Positions 37,545-46,395 of a stretch of 64,000 bases of DNA are shown here, piece by piece. Under the pieces are notes generated by a model. The model saw only the letters and a program-made list of their open reading frames with translations. It had not been told where the DNA came from and searched no databases. The position numbers were made by a program, and so were the translations under genes. Each line of letters begins with the position of its first letter. The stretch's first letter is position 1. The DNA is from Sulfuracidifex tepidarius. Its GTDB lineage: Archaea; Thermoproteota; Thermoprotei_A; Sulfolobales; Sulfolobaceae. Location of the stretch: NCBI RefSeq assembly GCF_008326425.1, contig NZ_AP018929.1, positions 1,316,875 to 1,380,874 on the forward strand, given 5' to 3'.

Positions 37545-38288
37545 ATGTTCAAAGTTCTTTACGGTAAAGCCTCAAACTTCAAGACCATCTTGGACGTTTT
37601 AAGCCATATGATAGACGAAGGATCTTTCAAATTCGATCAGAACGGAATGAGCCTAGTCGCAATAGATAAAGCCCACATCTCCCTCGCCACGATAGAGATA
37701 CTTACCAACGCATTCAAGGACTATGAAGTCGACGAGGAATTCAACTTCGGATTTAACACGCTATACCTTCTGAAGATTTTCAAGGGGATATCAAGTAAGG
37801 ACGAGCTGGAGATCTCGTCATCATCTCCAGACGTGGTGAAAATAGTCATATACGGAGATAACTCGAGAGAGTACAACGTCAGGAACCTATCCGTAGAACA
37901 ACCTAGCTTGCCCAAAGTAAACATGGACTTCCCAGCTAAGGCTGTTATCCCTTCTAAAGGTTTTAAATCGGCTATAGATCAAGTTTCCACTGTTTCCGAC
38001 ACGGTAGTAATATCCGCAAATGATGACTCTCTAGTGATCAGGACACCTGAGGACAACAAGGACGCAAAAGTTGAGGTAGTATTCGATAAGTCAGACGAGG
38101 TTCAGATTAACGTGAATTCAAAAGTCGAAAGCGCTTATTCAGCCGATTACTTAAGCTACATACTAGGGCTTACCAAGATTTCTGGAACAACGTCCATTGG
38201 GTTTGATGAGAAGAAGCCGATTCAGATAAACTTCGAGAGCCAAGAAGGGGGGAAAGTTACTTATTTGCTAGCCCCTAAAGTAAGCTGA
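37545..38288 (+). CDS. pcna3: DNA sliding clamp subunit PCNA3
   Basis: A second, clearly different clamp subunit of 247 residues. VLYGKASNFKTILDVL, VAIDKAHISLATIEI, FNFGFNTLYLLKIFKG and GGKVTYLLAPKVS match the PCNA3 type of Sulfolobales, which joins the preformed PCNA1-PCNA2 dimer. PCNA2 is not in the window. Its stop and the ATG of the MetE-N gene share one base (TGATG), so clamp and methionine-synthesis genes are translationally coupled. TTTTAATATAGG about 20 bp upstream is a likely TATA region. Confidence 0.92.
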   Translation: MFKVLYGKASNFKTILDVLSHMIDEGSFKFDQNGMSLVAIDKAHISLATIEILTNAFKDYEVDEEFNFGFNTLYLLKIFKGISSKDELEISSSSPDVVKIVIYGDNSREYNVRNLSVEQPSLPKVNMDFPAKAVIPSKGFKSAIDQVSTVSDTVVISANDDSLVIRTPEDNKDAKVEVVFDKSDEVQINVNSKVESAYSADYLSYILGLTKISGTTSIGFDEKKPIQINFESQEGGKVTYLLAPKVS

Positions 38289-39256
38289 TGCAAATCTCAA
38301 AGTCCATCGCTGGAAGCTACCCAAAGAACCCCAAGCTAGCAAAAGCTCAAGCTTGGTACAGTGCAGGCAAAATAGGGAAAGAGAAGTACGAGAAATACCT
38401 CAAAACATACACTATGAAAGTTTTTTCTCTAGCTAAAGAGATAAATGCCTCTTACACCACTGACGGACTTCTAAGATGGGACGATATAGTAGATGTCACT
38501 TTCAGCTTCGTGAAGGGTGCCACAAAGGGACCTCTAATAAGGTTCTATGATAACAACTTCTATTACAGGAGACCGATAATTACGTCTAAGCTAACCAAGG
38601 ACGACAATAGCCTGATCGAAGCTATGGGGTTCTCGAGGGATGTAATGAAAGAGGCTGGCGTCTCATCTAAACTTAAAGGCGTTTTCTTAGGCCCTCTTTC
38701 CTACTACAGACTAAGCGAGGTAAAACATTACAAGAACCCTGAAGAGCTGATGATGGATTACTCCCAGGTGCTCTCTGAAACGATCGATGATCTGAAAGGT
38801 ACTCTAGATACCATTGAAATACATGAACCTTCCATGTTCGAGAAGAGAATCAAAAATGAACTGATTACCAAGTTACCTGAAATATATTCTCCTATTTCGT
38901 CGACTAAAATTGAGAAACACGTAATCACATATTTCGAAATGAGCCACCTTGAAAGGTTGGAGAACTTCTTCTCAATAAAGGCTGACTTCCACGGGATTGA
39001 TCTCTCGGAGAACCTCACGAAGGTAGCCAAGATCTATCCTCGCCTCAAGGGAGTCAGGCTGATAGCAGGGGTTTTGAACACTAGGACGACCAAGCTGGAG
39101 AAAGTAAGCTCTATTAACAAGGTTCTATCTAACATCAGTGAACACGGTGCAAAGGAGGTGGTTCTGAGCAACTCTTCTTTAATGGACTTCATACCTGAAA
39201 TGATAGCAGTGAAGAAAATTAAGCTTCTAAACAAGGTGGGGGGTGATAAAAATTAA
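38288..39256 (+). CDS. MetE N-terminal-domain-like protein
   Basis: A 322-residue TIM-barrel-like protein related to the N-terminal half of cobalamin-independent methionine synthase: [58 protein letters not shown] and [12 protein letters not shown]. It lacks the zinc-ligand cysteine motifs, so it cannot do catalysis alone. In bacterial MetE this domain helps bind methyltetrahydrofolate; here it is a separate gene immediately before the catalytic half (14-nt overlap). It probably positions the archaeal methyl donor for its neighbour. Confidence 0.85.
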   Translation: MQISKSIAGSYPKNPKLAKAQAWYSAGKIGKEKYEKYLKTYTMKVFSLAKEINASYTTDGLLRWDDIVDVTFSFVKGATKGPLIRFYDNNFYYRRPIITSKLTKDDNSLIEAMGFSRDVMKEAGVSSKLKGVFLGPLSYYRLSEVKHYKNPEELMMDYSQVLSETIDDLKGTLDTIEIHEPSMFEKRIKNELITKLPEIYSPISSTKIEKHVITYFEMSHLERLENFFSIKADFHGIDLSENLTKVAKIYPRLKGVRLIAGVLNTRTTKLEKVSSINKVLSNISEHGAKEVVLSNSSLMDFIPEMIAVKKIKLLNKVGGDKN

Positions 39257-40295
39257 CAGCAACAAGAAAACTTATCCAGAGGTTCCTATTTTACCTACTA
39301 CAGTTATAGGAAGTTACCCTAGACCCAAGTGGCTCAAGGAGTCAATAAGGCTGTCATCTGCAGGGAAAATCTCCAAGGATGACATGGAGGAAGCGTTCAA
39401 CGACTCAGTGATAGCTGTAATGAGAGACCATGAGGTCGCTGGGATAGACATACCTACAGACGGAGAAATGAGGAGAGATGAAATGGTAGAGTTCTTCGCT
39501 GAACACTTGAAGGGATTCAAGTTCTACGGCTATGTGAGGGTCTGGGGAGACGCGTATTACAGGAAACCTTCTGTCGTGAGTAGGGTGGAGTACAAGAAGC
39601 CTATGCTAGAAAGCGAAGTCAAGTTCGCACAGTCGGTGTCATACACCAAAAACCTGAAAGTCACAATCACGGGTCCTTACACCATAGCCGATTGGTCATT
39701 CAACGAGTACTACAAGACTAAGGAAGACCTTGTCTTCGATTTAGCCAAGATAATAAACCAAGAGATAAAGAATCTGGTGAAAATGGGTATTCCGTTCATA
39801 CAAGTAGACGAGCCTGCATTACCTACTCATGAGGAAGAAATACCATGGGGAGTCCAGGCTATAAACGAAGCTGTGAAAGGAGTTGACGTCAAAGTAGGGC
39901 TTCACATATGTTACGGAGATTACTCTAAGGTAATGCCATTCGCTGATGAACTGAAGGTAGACCAACTAGCTCTGGAGTTCAAGAACAGGGACTTTAAGGA
40001 CTTGGAGTTGATAAAGAGGTTCGGATACTCAAAGGAGATCGGTCTGGGAGTGGTAGACGTTCATTCGAAGAAAGTAGAAACTCCAGAGGAAGTTGCAAAG
40101 GGAATAAAGAAGGCTATGCAGGTACTTGAACCTGAAAAGATATTCGTGAACCCTGACTGCGGACTTAAGAGGCTATCCAGGAAGATCGCATACCAGAAGT
40201 TGGTTTCAGTGGTGGAAGGGACAAAAATGGTGAGGGAAGAACTTAAAAAGAAGGGATTGTCTACTATCCAGTTGAAACCCGTTGTCAACAGGTGA
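39243..40295 (+). CDS. metE: Methionine synthase, MetE catalytic-domain protein
   Basis: Transfers a methyl group to homocysteine. The 350-residue protein is a stand-alone MetE C-terminal barrel. [13 protein letters not shown] starts the domain; the zinc ligands are H and C in [11 protein letters not shown] and the late C in [10 protein letters not shown]; the homocysteine region includes VDEPALP. Archaeal core-MetE enzymes lack the folate-binding half and use other methyl donors, but here an N-terminal-like partner is encoded just upstream. The start is GTG 39243 with GGTGGGG before it. It is followed five bases later by the S15 gene. Confidence 0.92.
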   Translation: MIKINSNKKTYPEVPILPTTVIGSYPRPKWLKESIRLSSAGKISKDDMEEAFNDSVIAVMRDHEVAGIDIPTDGEMRRDEMVEFFAEHLKGFKFYGYVRVWGDAYYRKPSVVSRVEYKKPMLESEVKFAQSVSYTKNLKVTITGPYTIADWSFNEYYKTKEDLVFDLAKIINQEIKNLVKMGIPFIQVDEPALPTHEEEIPWGVQAINEAVKGVDVKVGLHICYGDYSKVMPFADELKVDQLALEFKNRDFKDLELIKRFGYSKEIGLGVVDVHSKKVETPEEVAKGIKKAMQVLEPEKIFVNPDCGLKRLSRKIAYQKLVSVVEGTKMVREELKKKGLSTIQLKPVVNR

Positions 40296-40300
40296 ATACG

Positions 40301-40765
40301 ATGAACAAAAGGAGAGCTAGGGGAAAATCTCATTCAATGAGACCCGTGAGAGCAGGGTCTCCGAAATGGGTCAAGTTCACCCGTGAGGAAGTAGAGGTAT
40401 TAGTAGAGGAACTATCAAAGAAAGGTTATCCGCCATCAATGATAGGTCTAGTGCTCAGAGACCAATACGGAGTACCTCTGGTAAAGCAGGTAACTAGAAA
40501 GAGCGTATCTCAGATACTTGAAGAGAGAGGTTTAGCCCCAAAGATTCCTGAAGATCTTTTCAACTTGATAAAGAAGGCCGTTAACGTGAGGAGACATCTG
40601 AGCGAGTATCCTAAGGACAAGAAGGCTAAAAGAGGTCTTGAAGAGGTAGAGTCGAAGATAAGGAGATTAAGTAGGTACTACGTAGAGGTTGAGAAGCTTC
40701 CGAGGGATTGGCGCTACGATCCAGCCAAGGCTGAACTACTTATAGCTTCAGCCGAAGCATCCTAA
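40301..40765 (+). CDS. rps15: Small-subunit ribosomal protein S15 (uS15)
   Basis: A 154-residue archaeal uS15: the N-terminal archaeal/eukaryal extension [19 protein letters not shown], then [20 protein letters not shown], and the rRNA-binding helices around [30 protein letters not shown]. The start is ATG 40301 with GGTGA nine bases upstream. It closes the PCNA3-MetE-S15 run. Thirty bases near its 3' end (40694-40723) recur in degenerate form 160 bp downstream. Confidence 0.95.
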   Translation: MNKRRARGKSHSMRPVRAGSPKWVKFTREEVEVLVEELSKKGYPPSMIGLVLRDQYGVPLVKQVTRKSVSQILEERGLAPKIPEDLFNLIKKAVNVRRHLSEYPKDKKAKRGLEEVESKIRRLSRYYVEVEKLPRDWRYDPAKAELLIASAEAS

Positions 40766-40913
40766 CTTTGACCCACTGTTCTTCTCTTTATTTCTTAAAT
40801 TGATTTAAGGAAACTGAATGTTTTTATCTTAATGATTGGGAGCGGTAGAAGATTCCATTCATGAGGGTAATTCACTTAGCTCAAGCTTCAGAGGGATTGG
40901 TGCTACGATTCCA
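40694..40913 (+). repeat. Imperfect direct repeat: rps15 3' end and intergenic copy
   Basis: Unit 1 (40694-40723, inside rps15) and unit 2 (40883-40913, intergenic) share AAGCTTC-n-GAGGGATTGG-y-GCTACGAT-(T)-CCA. About 27 of 30 bases agree. The second copy does not continue as an S15 reading frame. It may be a remnant of a local duplication. No gene is credible in 40766-41020. Confidence 0.6.
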
Positions 40914-41020
40914 TAATAATATGATGATAATAAAAATATATAGATAAAAAAGAGAAAGATATGTTCAGGGCGTGTATGTATATATTATGCCAACTGAATT
41001 CCACGTGGTCTTTAACTGCT

Positions 41021-41410
41021 CTATGTTCGTATCCTAATTGTTTCCTCTACTCTTTCTTTCAAAACTTCAGCTATACGGGAATCTAAGCCTAATGGAGGGG
41101 CAATTCTTATCAACACCTTCTTACCGTGAATATCGGCTTCATTTCCTTCAATCCCCAAAAGTCTCGGGATGTCCTTCAGGAAGTGGGTTCCCGTAGCGAA
41201 AAGCAGAGGAACTACAACTACCTCTTCTGCTCCCTTCTCGACCAAGTTCTCCAGAGCAGTCCTGAGATCTGGCTGATCGAACTCAAGAAAACCGTACTCT
41301 ACTAGCTCAAAGTCTCTACTTAACATTTTAGCGTAACCTATAGCCATTTCCTTCCACTGAGGTACTTTGCTCCCATGTAATACAAGCAGGATTCCTATCA
41401 AGCTTCTCAT
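41021..41410 (-). CDS. cbiX: Short-form sirohydrochlorin cobaltochelatase (CbiX small)
   Basis: Inserts cobalt (or, in related enzymes, nickel or iron) into sirohydrochlorin. The 129-residue single-domain form, which works as a dimer, shows LVLHGSKVPQW with the first active-site histidine and VVPLLFATGTHFLKDIP with the second. This small archaeal version is regarded as ancestral to the two-domain bacterial chelatases. It stands alone on the minus strand between S15 and S6e. CfbA/SirB activities are alternatives that sequence cannot exclude; CbiA nearby favours B12. Confidence 0.88.
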   Translation of the reverse strand: MRSLIGILLVLHGSKVPQWKEMAIGYAKMLSRDFELVEYGFLEFDQPDLRTALENLVEKGAEEVVVVPLLFATGTHFLKDIPRLLGIEGNEADIHGKKVLIRIAPPLGLDSRIAEVLKERVEETIRIRT

Positions 41411-41472
41411 TTAACCATTTCGAGTACGATTTTATATACTTGAATTAAGATAAGCTCTTGAAGGTGGAATGA

Positions 41473-42111
41473 TTGCCTGACTTTAAGCTCGTCATTTCTG
41501 ATCCAAGTTCGACATCTCTGAAGATAGAGAATGTTAAAGTGAAAGTTTCAGATAAAATACAAGCACAGAACGGAGAAAAGGAAGGAAAGACTCTCCCAAT
41601 AGCTAAGCTAAACGAGAAGACGAAGCAGAACCTTAACGTTGACTTATTCATTACTTTAGAAATTACAAAACAGGAAGGAGACAAAGTCTCCAAAGTTAAA
41701 TCCCACTTCAAGGTAGAGACTGACTCTTCAGTCCCCGACAATGAGGTTTGGATAGGACAGGAAGCATCGGAGAAGTTCGGATCTCAGGAATTCGAGGCGA
41801 AAGCGTATAGGACTAGAGCGTTCCAGCTAACCGTTGATCAGAACAAGTCTTCCTTGATAGGAAGAAAGATAGGGGAAGTCGTTGACTTCGGTGCTCTAGG
41901 AATTCCGCTCAAGCTCAAGATAACCGGAGGATCTGATAACTCTGGCTTTGCCATGAGACCAGACGTAGGAGGAGGAGTTAAGAAGAGGCTGCTAATAAGT
42001 GGACCCCCTGGATACCACCCAGAAGAGGACGGAGAGAGAAGGAGAAAGACCGTAAGAGGCAACTTGGTAGTCCAGGACGTAGTGCAAGTTAATACTGTAA
42101 TTTTAAGGTGA
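41473..42111 (+). CDS. rps6e: Small-subunit ribosomal protein S6e (eS6)
   Basis: A 212-residue protein whose N-terminal part ([25 protein letters not shown]) and central eS6 signature ([38 protein letters not shown]) identify it. [14 protein letters not shown] and [10 protein letters not shown] follow. It starts with TTG 41473, preceded by AAGGTGG. It is the first gene of a run with aIF2-gamma, a PIN protein, Rpo7, Spt4 and dephospho-CoA kinase; four bases separate it from aIF2-gamma. Confidence 0.95.
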   Translation: MPDFKLVISDPSSTSLKIENVKVKVSDKIQAQNGEKEGKTLPIAKLNEKTKQNLNVDLFITLEITKQEGDKVSKVKSHFKVETDSSVPDNEVWIGQEASEKFGSQEFEAKAYRTRAFQLTVDQNKSSLIGRKIGEVVDFGALGIPLKLKITGGSDNSGFAMRPDVGGGVKKRLLISGPPGYHPEEDGERRRKTVRGNLVVQDVVQVNTVILR

Positions 42112-42115
42112 TGCT

Positions 42116-43363
42116 TTGTCCTGGCCAAACGTACAACCAGAAGTTAACATAGGAGTAGTAGGCCATGTAGATCATGGGAAAACAACTTTAGTACAAGCTA
42201 TAACTGGAGTTTGGACCTCTAAGCATTCAGAGGAATTAAAAAGAGGAATGACAATAAAGCTTGGATACGCTGAGGCAAGCGTCGGGCTATGCGAGACCTG
42301 CAGAAAGCCTGAAGGATACGTTACAGAACCTTCATGTAACTCCTGCGGATCAGATGAGAAACCTAAGTTTCTAAGAAGGATTTCCCTGATAGACGCTCCT
42401 GGACATGAAGTTCTGATGGCTACCATGCTCTCTGGAGCTGCACTCATGGACGGAGCAATTCTAGTAGTCGCAGCCAACGAACCGTTTCCACAACCACAGA
42501 CGAGGGAGCATTTCACTGCGCTCGGTATAATAGGAATAAAGAATATGGTGATAGTCCAAAACAAAGTAGACGTGGTCTCCAAAGACGAAGCCCTAGCTCA
42601 ATATAGATCAATCAAAGAGTTCATCAAGGGAACTTGGGCTGAGGGATCGCCGATAGTCCCGGTCAGTGCTCTTCACAAGATAAACATTGACGCCCTAATA
42701 GAGAACATGGAGAACCACATAAAGACACCTGAGAGGGATCCAAACAAGAGCCCAGTCCTCTTGGTAATACGAAGTTTCGATATAAACAAACCTGGTACCT
42801 CTTACTCTGACCTAAAGGGAGGTGTTGTAGGGGGAACGATAATCCAAGGGAGCTTTAAAGTAGGGCAAGAGATAAAGATACTCCCAGGCATAAGGATGGA
42901 GAAACAGGGGAAAGTGTTCTTCCAACCGTTGTATACCAAAGTTTCCTCACTAAGGTTCGGTGATAACGAATTTGATGAGGCTAGACCCGGAGGTCTAGTC
43001 GCTATGGGGACTTACTTAGACCCCTCCCTCACCAAGGCAGATGGTCTCCTAGGTAACATAGTAGTCCCGGCAGACGCTAAGGTAGATGTACTAGACAAGT
43101 TATCGATTGAGTATCAGCTCCTAGAAAGGGTAGTGGGAGCTAAGGATCTCAACAAGGTCGACACAATAAGAGCAAGGGAGACCCTTATGCTATCCATAGG
43201 ATCAGCAACTACCATAGGAGTAGTGAAGACGTCGAAATCAAATGTAATAGAAGTAGACCTGAAGAGGCCTGTAGCAATATGGGACAAGAACGTACGAGCA
43301 GTGATAAGCAAACAGATAGGAGGCAGATGGAGACTTGTAGGTTGGGGAATAGTGAAAGTATGA
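42116..43363 (+). CDS. eif2g: Translation initiation factor aIF2 subunit gamma
   Basis: GTPase core of aIF2, which delivers initiator Met-tRNA. G1 is GHVDHGKTT (about residues 16-24), G3 DAPGHE, G4 NKVD; a zinc knuckle inserted after switch 1 has CETC and CNSCG. Domains II and III follow ([37 protein letters not shown]). The 415 residues match the family. The start is TTG 42116. The stop overlaps the PIN gene by 4 nt (ATGA). Confidence 0.97.
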   Translation: MSWPNVQPEVNIGVVGHVDHGKTTLVQAITGVWTSKHSEELKRGMTIKLGYAEASVGLCETCRKPEGYVTEPSCNSCGSDEKPKFLRRISLIDAPGHEVLMATMLSGAALMDGAILVVAANEPFPQPQTREHFTALGIIGIKNMVIVQNKVDVVSKDEALAQYRSIKEFIKGTWAEGSPIVPVSALHKINIDALIENMENHIKTPERDPNKSPVLLVIRSFDINKPGTSYSDLKGGVVGGTIIQGSFKVGQEIKILPGIRMEKQGKVFFQPLYTKVSSLRFGDNEFDEARPGGLVAMGTYLDPSLTKADGLLGNIVVPADAKVDVLDKLSIEYQLLERVVGAKDLNKVDTIRARETLMLSIGSATTIGVVKTSKSNVIEVDLKRPVAIWDKNVRAVISKQIGGRWRLVGWGIVKV

Positions 43364-43803
43364 CGGAGAGAGGGAGTCTGAGAGAAAAAGAAAGAGAAAA
43401 GGAAGGAGTACTTTTAGACACTAACATCCTTCTTTATATATACGAAGGTTTCGATCCATTTCTTTCCATATTGGAGCGATTTGATTACAAGCCCGATTTT
43501 TTCATCCATAGCGCTGTTGTAAACGAGCTCACAACACTGAAGGGAAGGGAGAAGGGTTTCTCCATGAACGCTAGAATTAATGTTGCCATGGCATATCTAG
43601 ATAAGTTTTCTAACATGTGGAAAAAGCTTGACCTTCCCTGTTCGGGGAAAGTGGACAATTGTCTAATTGAGACCGCATCCAAGATGAACTTCGTCTTGAT
43701 GACTAACGATAGAGAGATGAAACAAAGAGCACTTGAGAAAGGGGTTAGGGTCCTCTATGTACAAGGGAAAGGTAAAATTATAAAATCCTTGACCCCATTG
43801 TAA
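43360..43803 (+). CDS. PIN-domain protein (Fcf1/COG1412-like)
   Basis: A 147-residue predicted metal-dependent RNase. PIN acidic residues are visible: D in [10 protein letters not shown] (first), E in VVNELTTL (second), D in [10 protein letters not shown] (third) and D in LMTNDREMK (fourth). The start is ATG 43360, overlapping the aIF2-gamma stop; the longer open frame inside aIF2-gamma is ignored. Conserved linkage with aIF2-gamma in archaea points to an rRNA-processing Fcf1/Utp24-like role rather than a toxin; there is no antitoxin gene next to it. Confidence 0.85.
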   Translation: MTERGSLREKEREKEGVLLDTNILLYIYEGFDPFLSILERFDYKPDFFIHSAVVNELTTLKGREKGFSMNARINVAMAYLDKFSNMWKKLDLPCSGKVDNCLIETASKMNFVLMTNDREMKQRALEKGVRVLYVQGKGKIIKSLTPL

Positions 43804-43806
43804 GCT

Positions 43807-44337
43807 ATGTATAAACTTATAAAGGCAAAGGGTATCGTCCGAATACCGCCTGAATCTTTCGGCAAACCTTTGGAAGGGGTAGCCCTGGAGAACCTGAAGC
43901 AGGACTATCAGGAGAAACTCTCTAGCGAATTCGGATTGGTTCTGGCAATTCTCAGTGCTAAGGTAAGCGAGGAGGGACAAATAGTATACGGAGACGGAGC
44001 TACGTATCACGAAGTTGAGTTCGAGGTTCTTTCCTATGTACCAATGATACAGGAGGTAGCTGAAGGGGAAGTACAACAAGTAGATAATTACGGAGTTTAC
44101 GTTAATTTGGGACCTATGGATGGATTGCTCCACATTTCTCAAATAACTGACGAGAATATGAAATATGATAAGAATAGAGGAATAATGTACACAGAGAAAA
44201 CTAAGAAGACTTTACAGAAAGACGACCTAATAAGAGTTAGAATATTCACAATATCTACTTCGGCAGGAAGGTTACCCAAGATAGCCCTCACGTCTAGACA
44301 ACCCGCTCTGGGGAAGGCAGAGTGGATTAAAAAATAA
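43807..44337 (+). CDS. rpo7: RNA polymerase subunit Rpo7 (RpoE1)
   Basis: Forms the stalk of archaeal RNA polymerase with Rpo4. The N-terminal tip domain begins [20 protein letters not shown], and the C-terminal S1/OB fold is seen in [19 protein letters not shown] followed by DGLLHISQI. The 176 residues match Sulfolobus Rpo7. It lies three bases after the PIN gene and 30 bases before Spt4, the usual archaeal order. Confidence 0.96.
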   Translation: MYKLIKAKGIVRIPPESFGKPLEGVALENLKQDYQEKLSSEFGLVLAILSAKVSEEGQIVYGDGATYHEVEFEVLSYVPMIQEVAEGEVQQVDNYGVYVNLGPMDGLLHISQITDENMKYDKNRGIMYTEKTKKTLQKDDLIRVRIFTISTSAGRLPKIALTSRQPALGKAEWIKK

Positions 44338-44367
44338 TGTGAGAAAAAGGAACATGAGGTATGCAAC

Positions 44368-44565
44368 ATGGGACAGAAGGTATTTAAAGCGTGTAAAAAC
44401 TGCAGGGCTTTAACTAACTCCGACGATGCCAAGTGCCCTGTTTGTGGTGGGCAATCTTTCTCTGATGACTGGGAGGGAATGATCATAATAGTTGACGAGG
44501 AATCTGAGATAGCGAAACTTATGGGTGTGCAGAAACCTTGGAAATACGCAATAAACCTGAAATAG
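44368..44565 (+). CDS. spt4: Transcription elongation factor Spt4 (RpoE2)
   Basis: Small zinc protein that pairs with Spt5 to promote elongation. The zinc ligands are CKNC (9-12 region) and CPVC (about 23-26); FSDDWEGMIIIVDEESEIAK is the Spt5-binding strand and turn. At 65 residues it is full length. It overlaps the following dephospho-CoA kinase gene by 28 nt. Confidence 0.95.
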   Translation: MGQKVFKACKNCRALTNSDDAKCPVCGGQSFSDDWEGMIIIVDEESEIAKLMGVQKPWKYAINLK

Positions 44566-45080
44566 ACGTTTGTTTTTTTCCTACACGAGAAGCCAGAATT
44601 GAACTTTCTAGACCTTACGGTAAGTTAGTAGTCGGGAAGGAATCCCTCCCAGCGGAGGTAGCTGGGAGAAAAGTGATAACTGTAGGAGACTTCGTCACTA
44701 AAGTCCTAAATGACGCAGAAGTAAATCCTTACCTTAGTATTATTGATGGAAAAACAATGAGAAACTTATATTTTGGAACCAAGGCTGAAGGCGATGTCGT
44801 AGTGAATGAGGCTGGAGTACTAAGGCTTTCATCTATGTTGAAAGTAAAAGAAAGAATTGAAACAGGAGGAGGAAGAATTTTTGTAAATGGAGAAGAGGAC
44901 ATGCTAGCTATACCGGCAATACTTTTCAGTGAAGATGGAGATGTTGTTGTTTACGGCCAACCGAAAGCAGGATCTGTAGTGGTTAAAGTAAACAGGATGA
45001 TCAAATGGAGAGTAAACGACATTTTCTCAAAATTCCTGAGAAGGGATTGTCAGCCCTGCGCGGGGTCTTCACACTTCTGA
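44538..45080 (+). CDS. GTP-dependent dephospho-CoA kinase (DUF359)
   Basis: Final step of archaeal CoA synthesis: phosphorylation of dephospho-CoA with GTP. The family signature is visible: RPYGKLVVGKE near the N-terminus, VITVGDFVTK, LSIIDGKTMR and a C-terminal IFVNGEEDMLAIPAILF, GDVVVYGQP. The 180 residues match DUF359. No ATG is available near the start; TTG 44538 inside spt4 is used. The C-terminus (RDCQPCAGSSHF) contains two cysteines not usual in the family. Its position after Spt4 is conserved across archaea. Confidence 0.88.
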   Translation: MEIRNKPEIDVCFFPTREARIELSRPYGKLVVGKESLPAEVAGRKVITVGDFVTKVLNDAEVNPYLSIIDGKTMRNLYFGTKAEGDVVVNEAGVLRLSSMLKVKERIETGGGRIFVNGEEDMLAIPAILFSEDGDVVVYGQPKAGSVVVKVNRMIKWRVNDIFSKFLRRDCQPCAGSSHF

Positions 45081-45150
45081 CCTTTTGAGCCTCATCATCT
45101 AAAAATGCTTGGTAGAAGATTCTTCTGCACAATTTTATTTTTATACTTTG

Positions 45151-46395
45151 CTAGGCTCCATATTTTTCAGCTCTCTGCGAGTAGTTCAGGAGCAGGTTCA
45201 TCACGTCCATCCCTCTCACCCTAAGCGAGCCCTTTTTCGCATCTACCTCATTAAAGTCCTCAACCTGATCGAAAGGAACGTGATATGGGACATGGATGAA
45301 AATCGGTACTGGGTCTCCGGCGTGCTCCTTCTTTTCTACTGGAGTAGCATGGTCCCCAGTTAGTGCTATGACCATGTCGTCTCCTACGCTATCCATAATC
45401 TTCCCTATAACGTAGTCTATTCTCTCTATTGCTTTGACTTTCTCCTCTACCTTACCGTCATGAGAGGCTGCATCTGTAGCTTTTATGTGAAGAAACACGA
45501 AATCGTAATTGTCTGACTTCAAGAACTCTATCGCTGCCCTAGCCTTGGAGTCGTAGTCAGTATCTATTCCACCAGTAGCTCCAGGGGGAGTGACTACCTC
45601 CATTCCGAGCTCTTTACATATGCCTTTAATCAACGCAGTTGCAGCTACAGTGACTCCTCTCATCCCTGTGTAGTGTTGAAGTTTAGGTAGTTTCACGTAA
45701 CTTGCGGCTCCCCTGACTAGAACGATGTTAGCAGGTAACTCTCCTTTCTTTACCCTTTCTGCATTTGCCTTAGACTCGCTCAGCACTTTGTTCATCATAA
45801 AGGTAAGTTTATTTAAGACATCTGAGGTTTTCCTTGCCTCGGGTGTTTCCTCCAATGGCTTACTTTCCAAAACTTTCTTCCCAACCTCGTGTGGGTCAGT
45901 ATCGCTAACCTTATCGCTTAACCCAGTCCCAGACAGAACAACAGCTACCCTGTGCTCCGTACCTTTGTAAAACGATACCTTAACACCGTCGACCGAGCCT
46001 ATCTTTGAGTTCAGTTCATCAACTAGTTCCTGTCCTTCATCAAGTTTCCTTCCTGCCCTACGATCCTTCACTATCATGTTATCTACTGTGGCAAAGTTAC
46101 CTCTGAAAGCTACATCACCGTGTTTAAGCTCTGCGCCCGCTCCTAAAGCTTCGAAGGCCCCTCTTCCTCTGTAATACTTGTAAGGGTCTAATCCGAAAAT
46201 TGAAAGATGGGAGGTATCACTCCCCGGTATTATACCGGGAGAAATAGGATCCATTAGGCCTACAAGAGACGTTTTCAGGAGGTTGTCAATGTTCGGTTTC
46301 TTAGCGTACTGAAGTGGAGTAAGGCCTCCTAAGGAGGCGACCGGTCTGTCCCCTAATCCGTCTCCTATCACGAGCAGAACTTTATATTTCCTCAT
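45151..46395 (-). CDS. apgM: Cofactor-independent phosphoglycerate mutase, archaeal type (ApgM)
   Basis: Interconverts 2- and 3-phosphoglycerate in glycolysis/gluconeogenesis. The 414-residue alkaline-phosphatase-fold protein has [10 protein letters not shown] with the first metal aspartate, [11 protein letters not shown] with the phosphorylated serine, and the distal metal sites in [16 protein letters not shown] and ALTGDHATP. The archaeal insertion domain lies at about residues 70-220. It begins immediately after the VAT stop codon (no spacing), so the two form an operon. Confidence 0.95.
   Translation of the reverse strand: MRKYKVLLVIGDGLGDRPVASLGGLTPLQYAKKPNIDNLLKTSLVGLMDPISPGIIPGSDTSHLSIFGLDPYKYYRGRGAFEALGAGAELKHGDVAFRGNFATVDNMIVKDRRAGRKLDEGQELVDELNSKIGSVDGVKVSFYKGTEHRVAVVLSGTGLSDKVSDTDPHEVGKKVLESKPLEETPEARKTSDVLNKLTFMMNKVLSESKANAERVKKGELPANIVLVRGAASYVKLPKLQHYTGMRGVTVAATALIKGICKELGMEVVTPPGATGGIDTDYDSKARAAIEFLKSDNYDFVFLHIKATDAASHDGKVEEKVKAIERIDYVIGKIMDSVGDDMVIALTGDHATPVEKKEHAGDPVPIFIHVPYHVPFDQVEDFNEVDAKKGSLRVRGMDVMNLLLNYSQRAEKYGA

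Noticed and set aside
43360-43803. PIN protein as a VapC toxin
   Set aside because: No antitoxin gene is adjacent; the gene is embedded in the aIF2-gamma/Rpo7 operon, where archaeal Fcf1-like proteins occur.
43663-44142. A 159-codon minus-strand frame opposite the PIN and rpo7 genes
   Set aside because: It is antisense to two recognisable genes and has no motif; composition is that of a shadow frame.
45109-45363. An 84-codon plus-strand frame opposite the apgM 3' end
   Set aside because: It overlaps conserved ApgM sequence almost completely and has no independent support.
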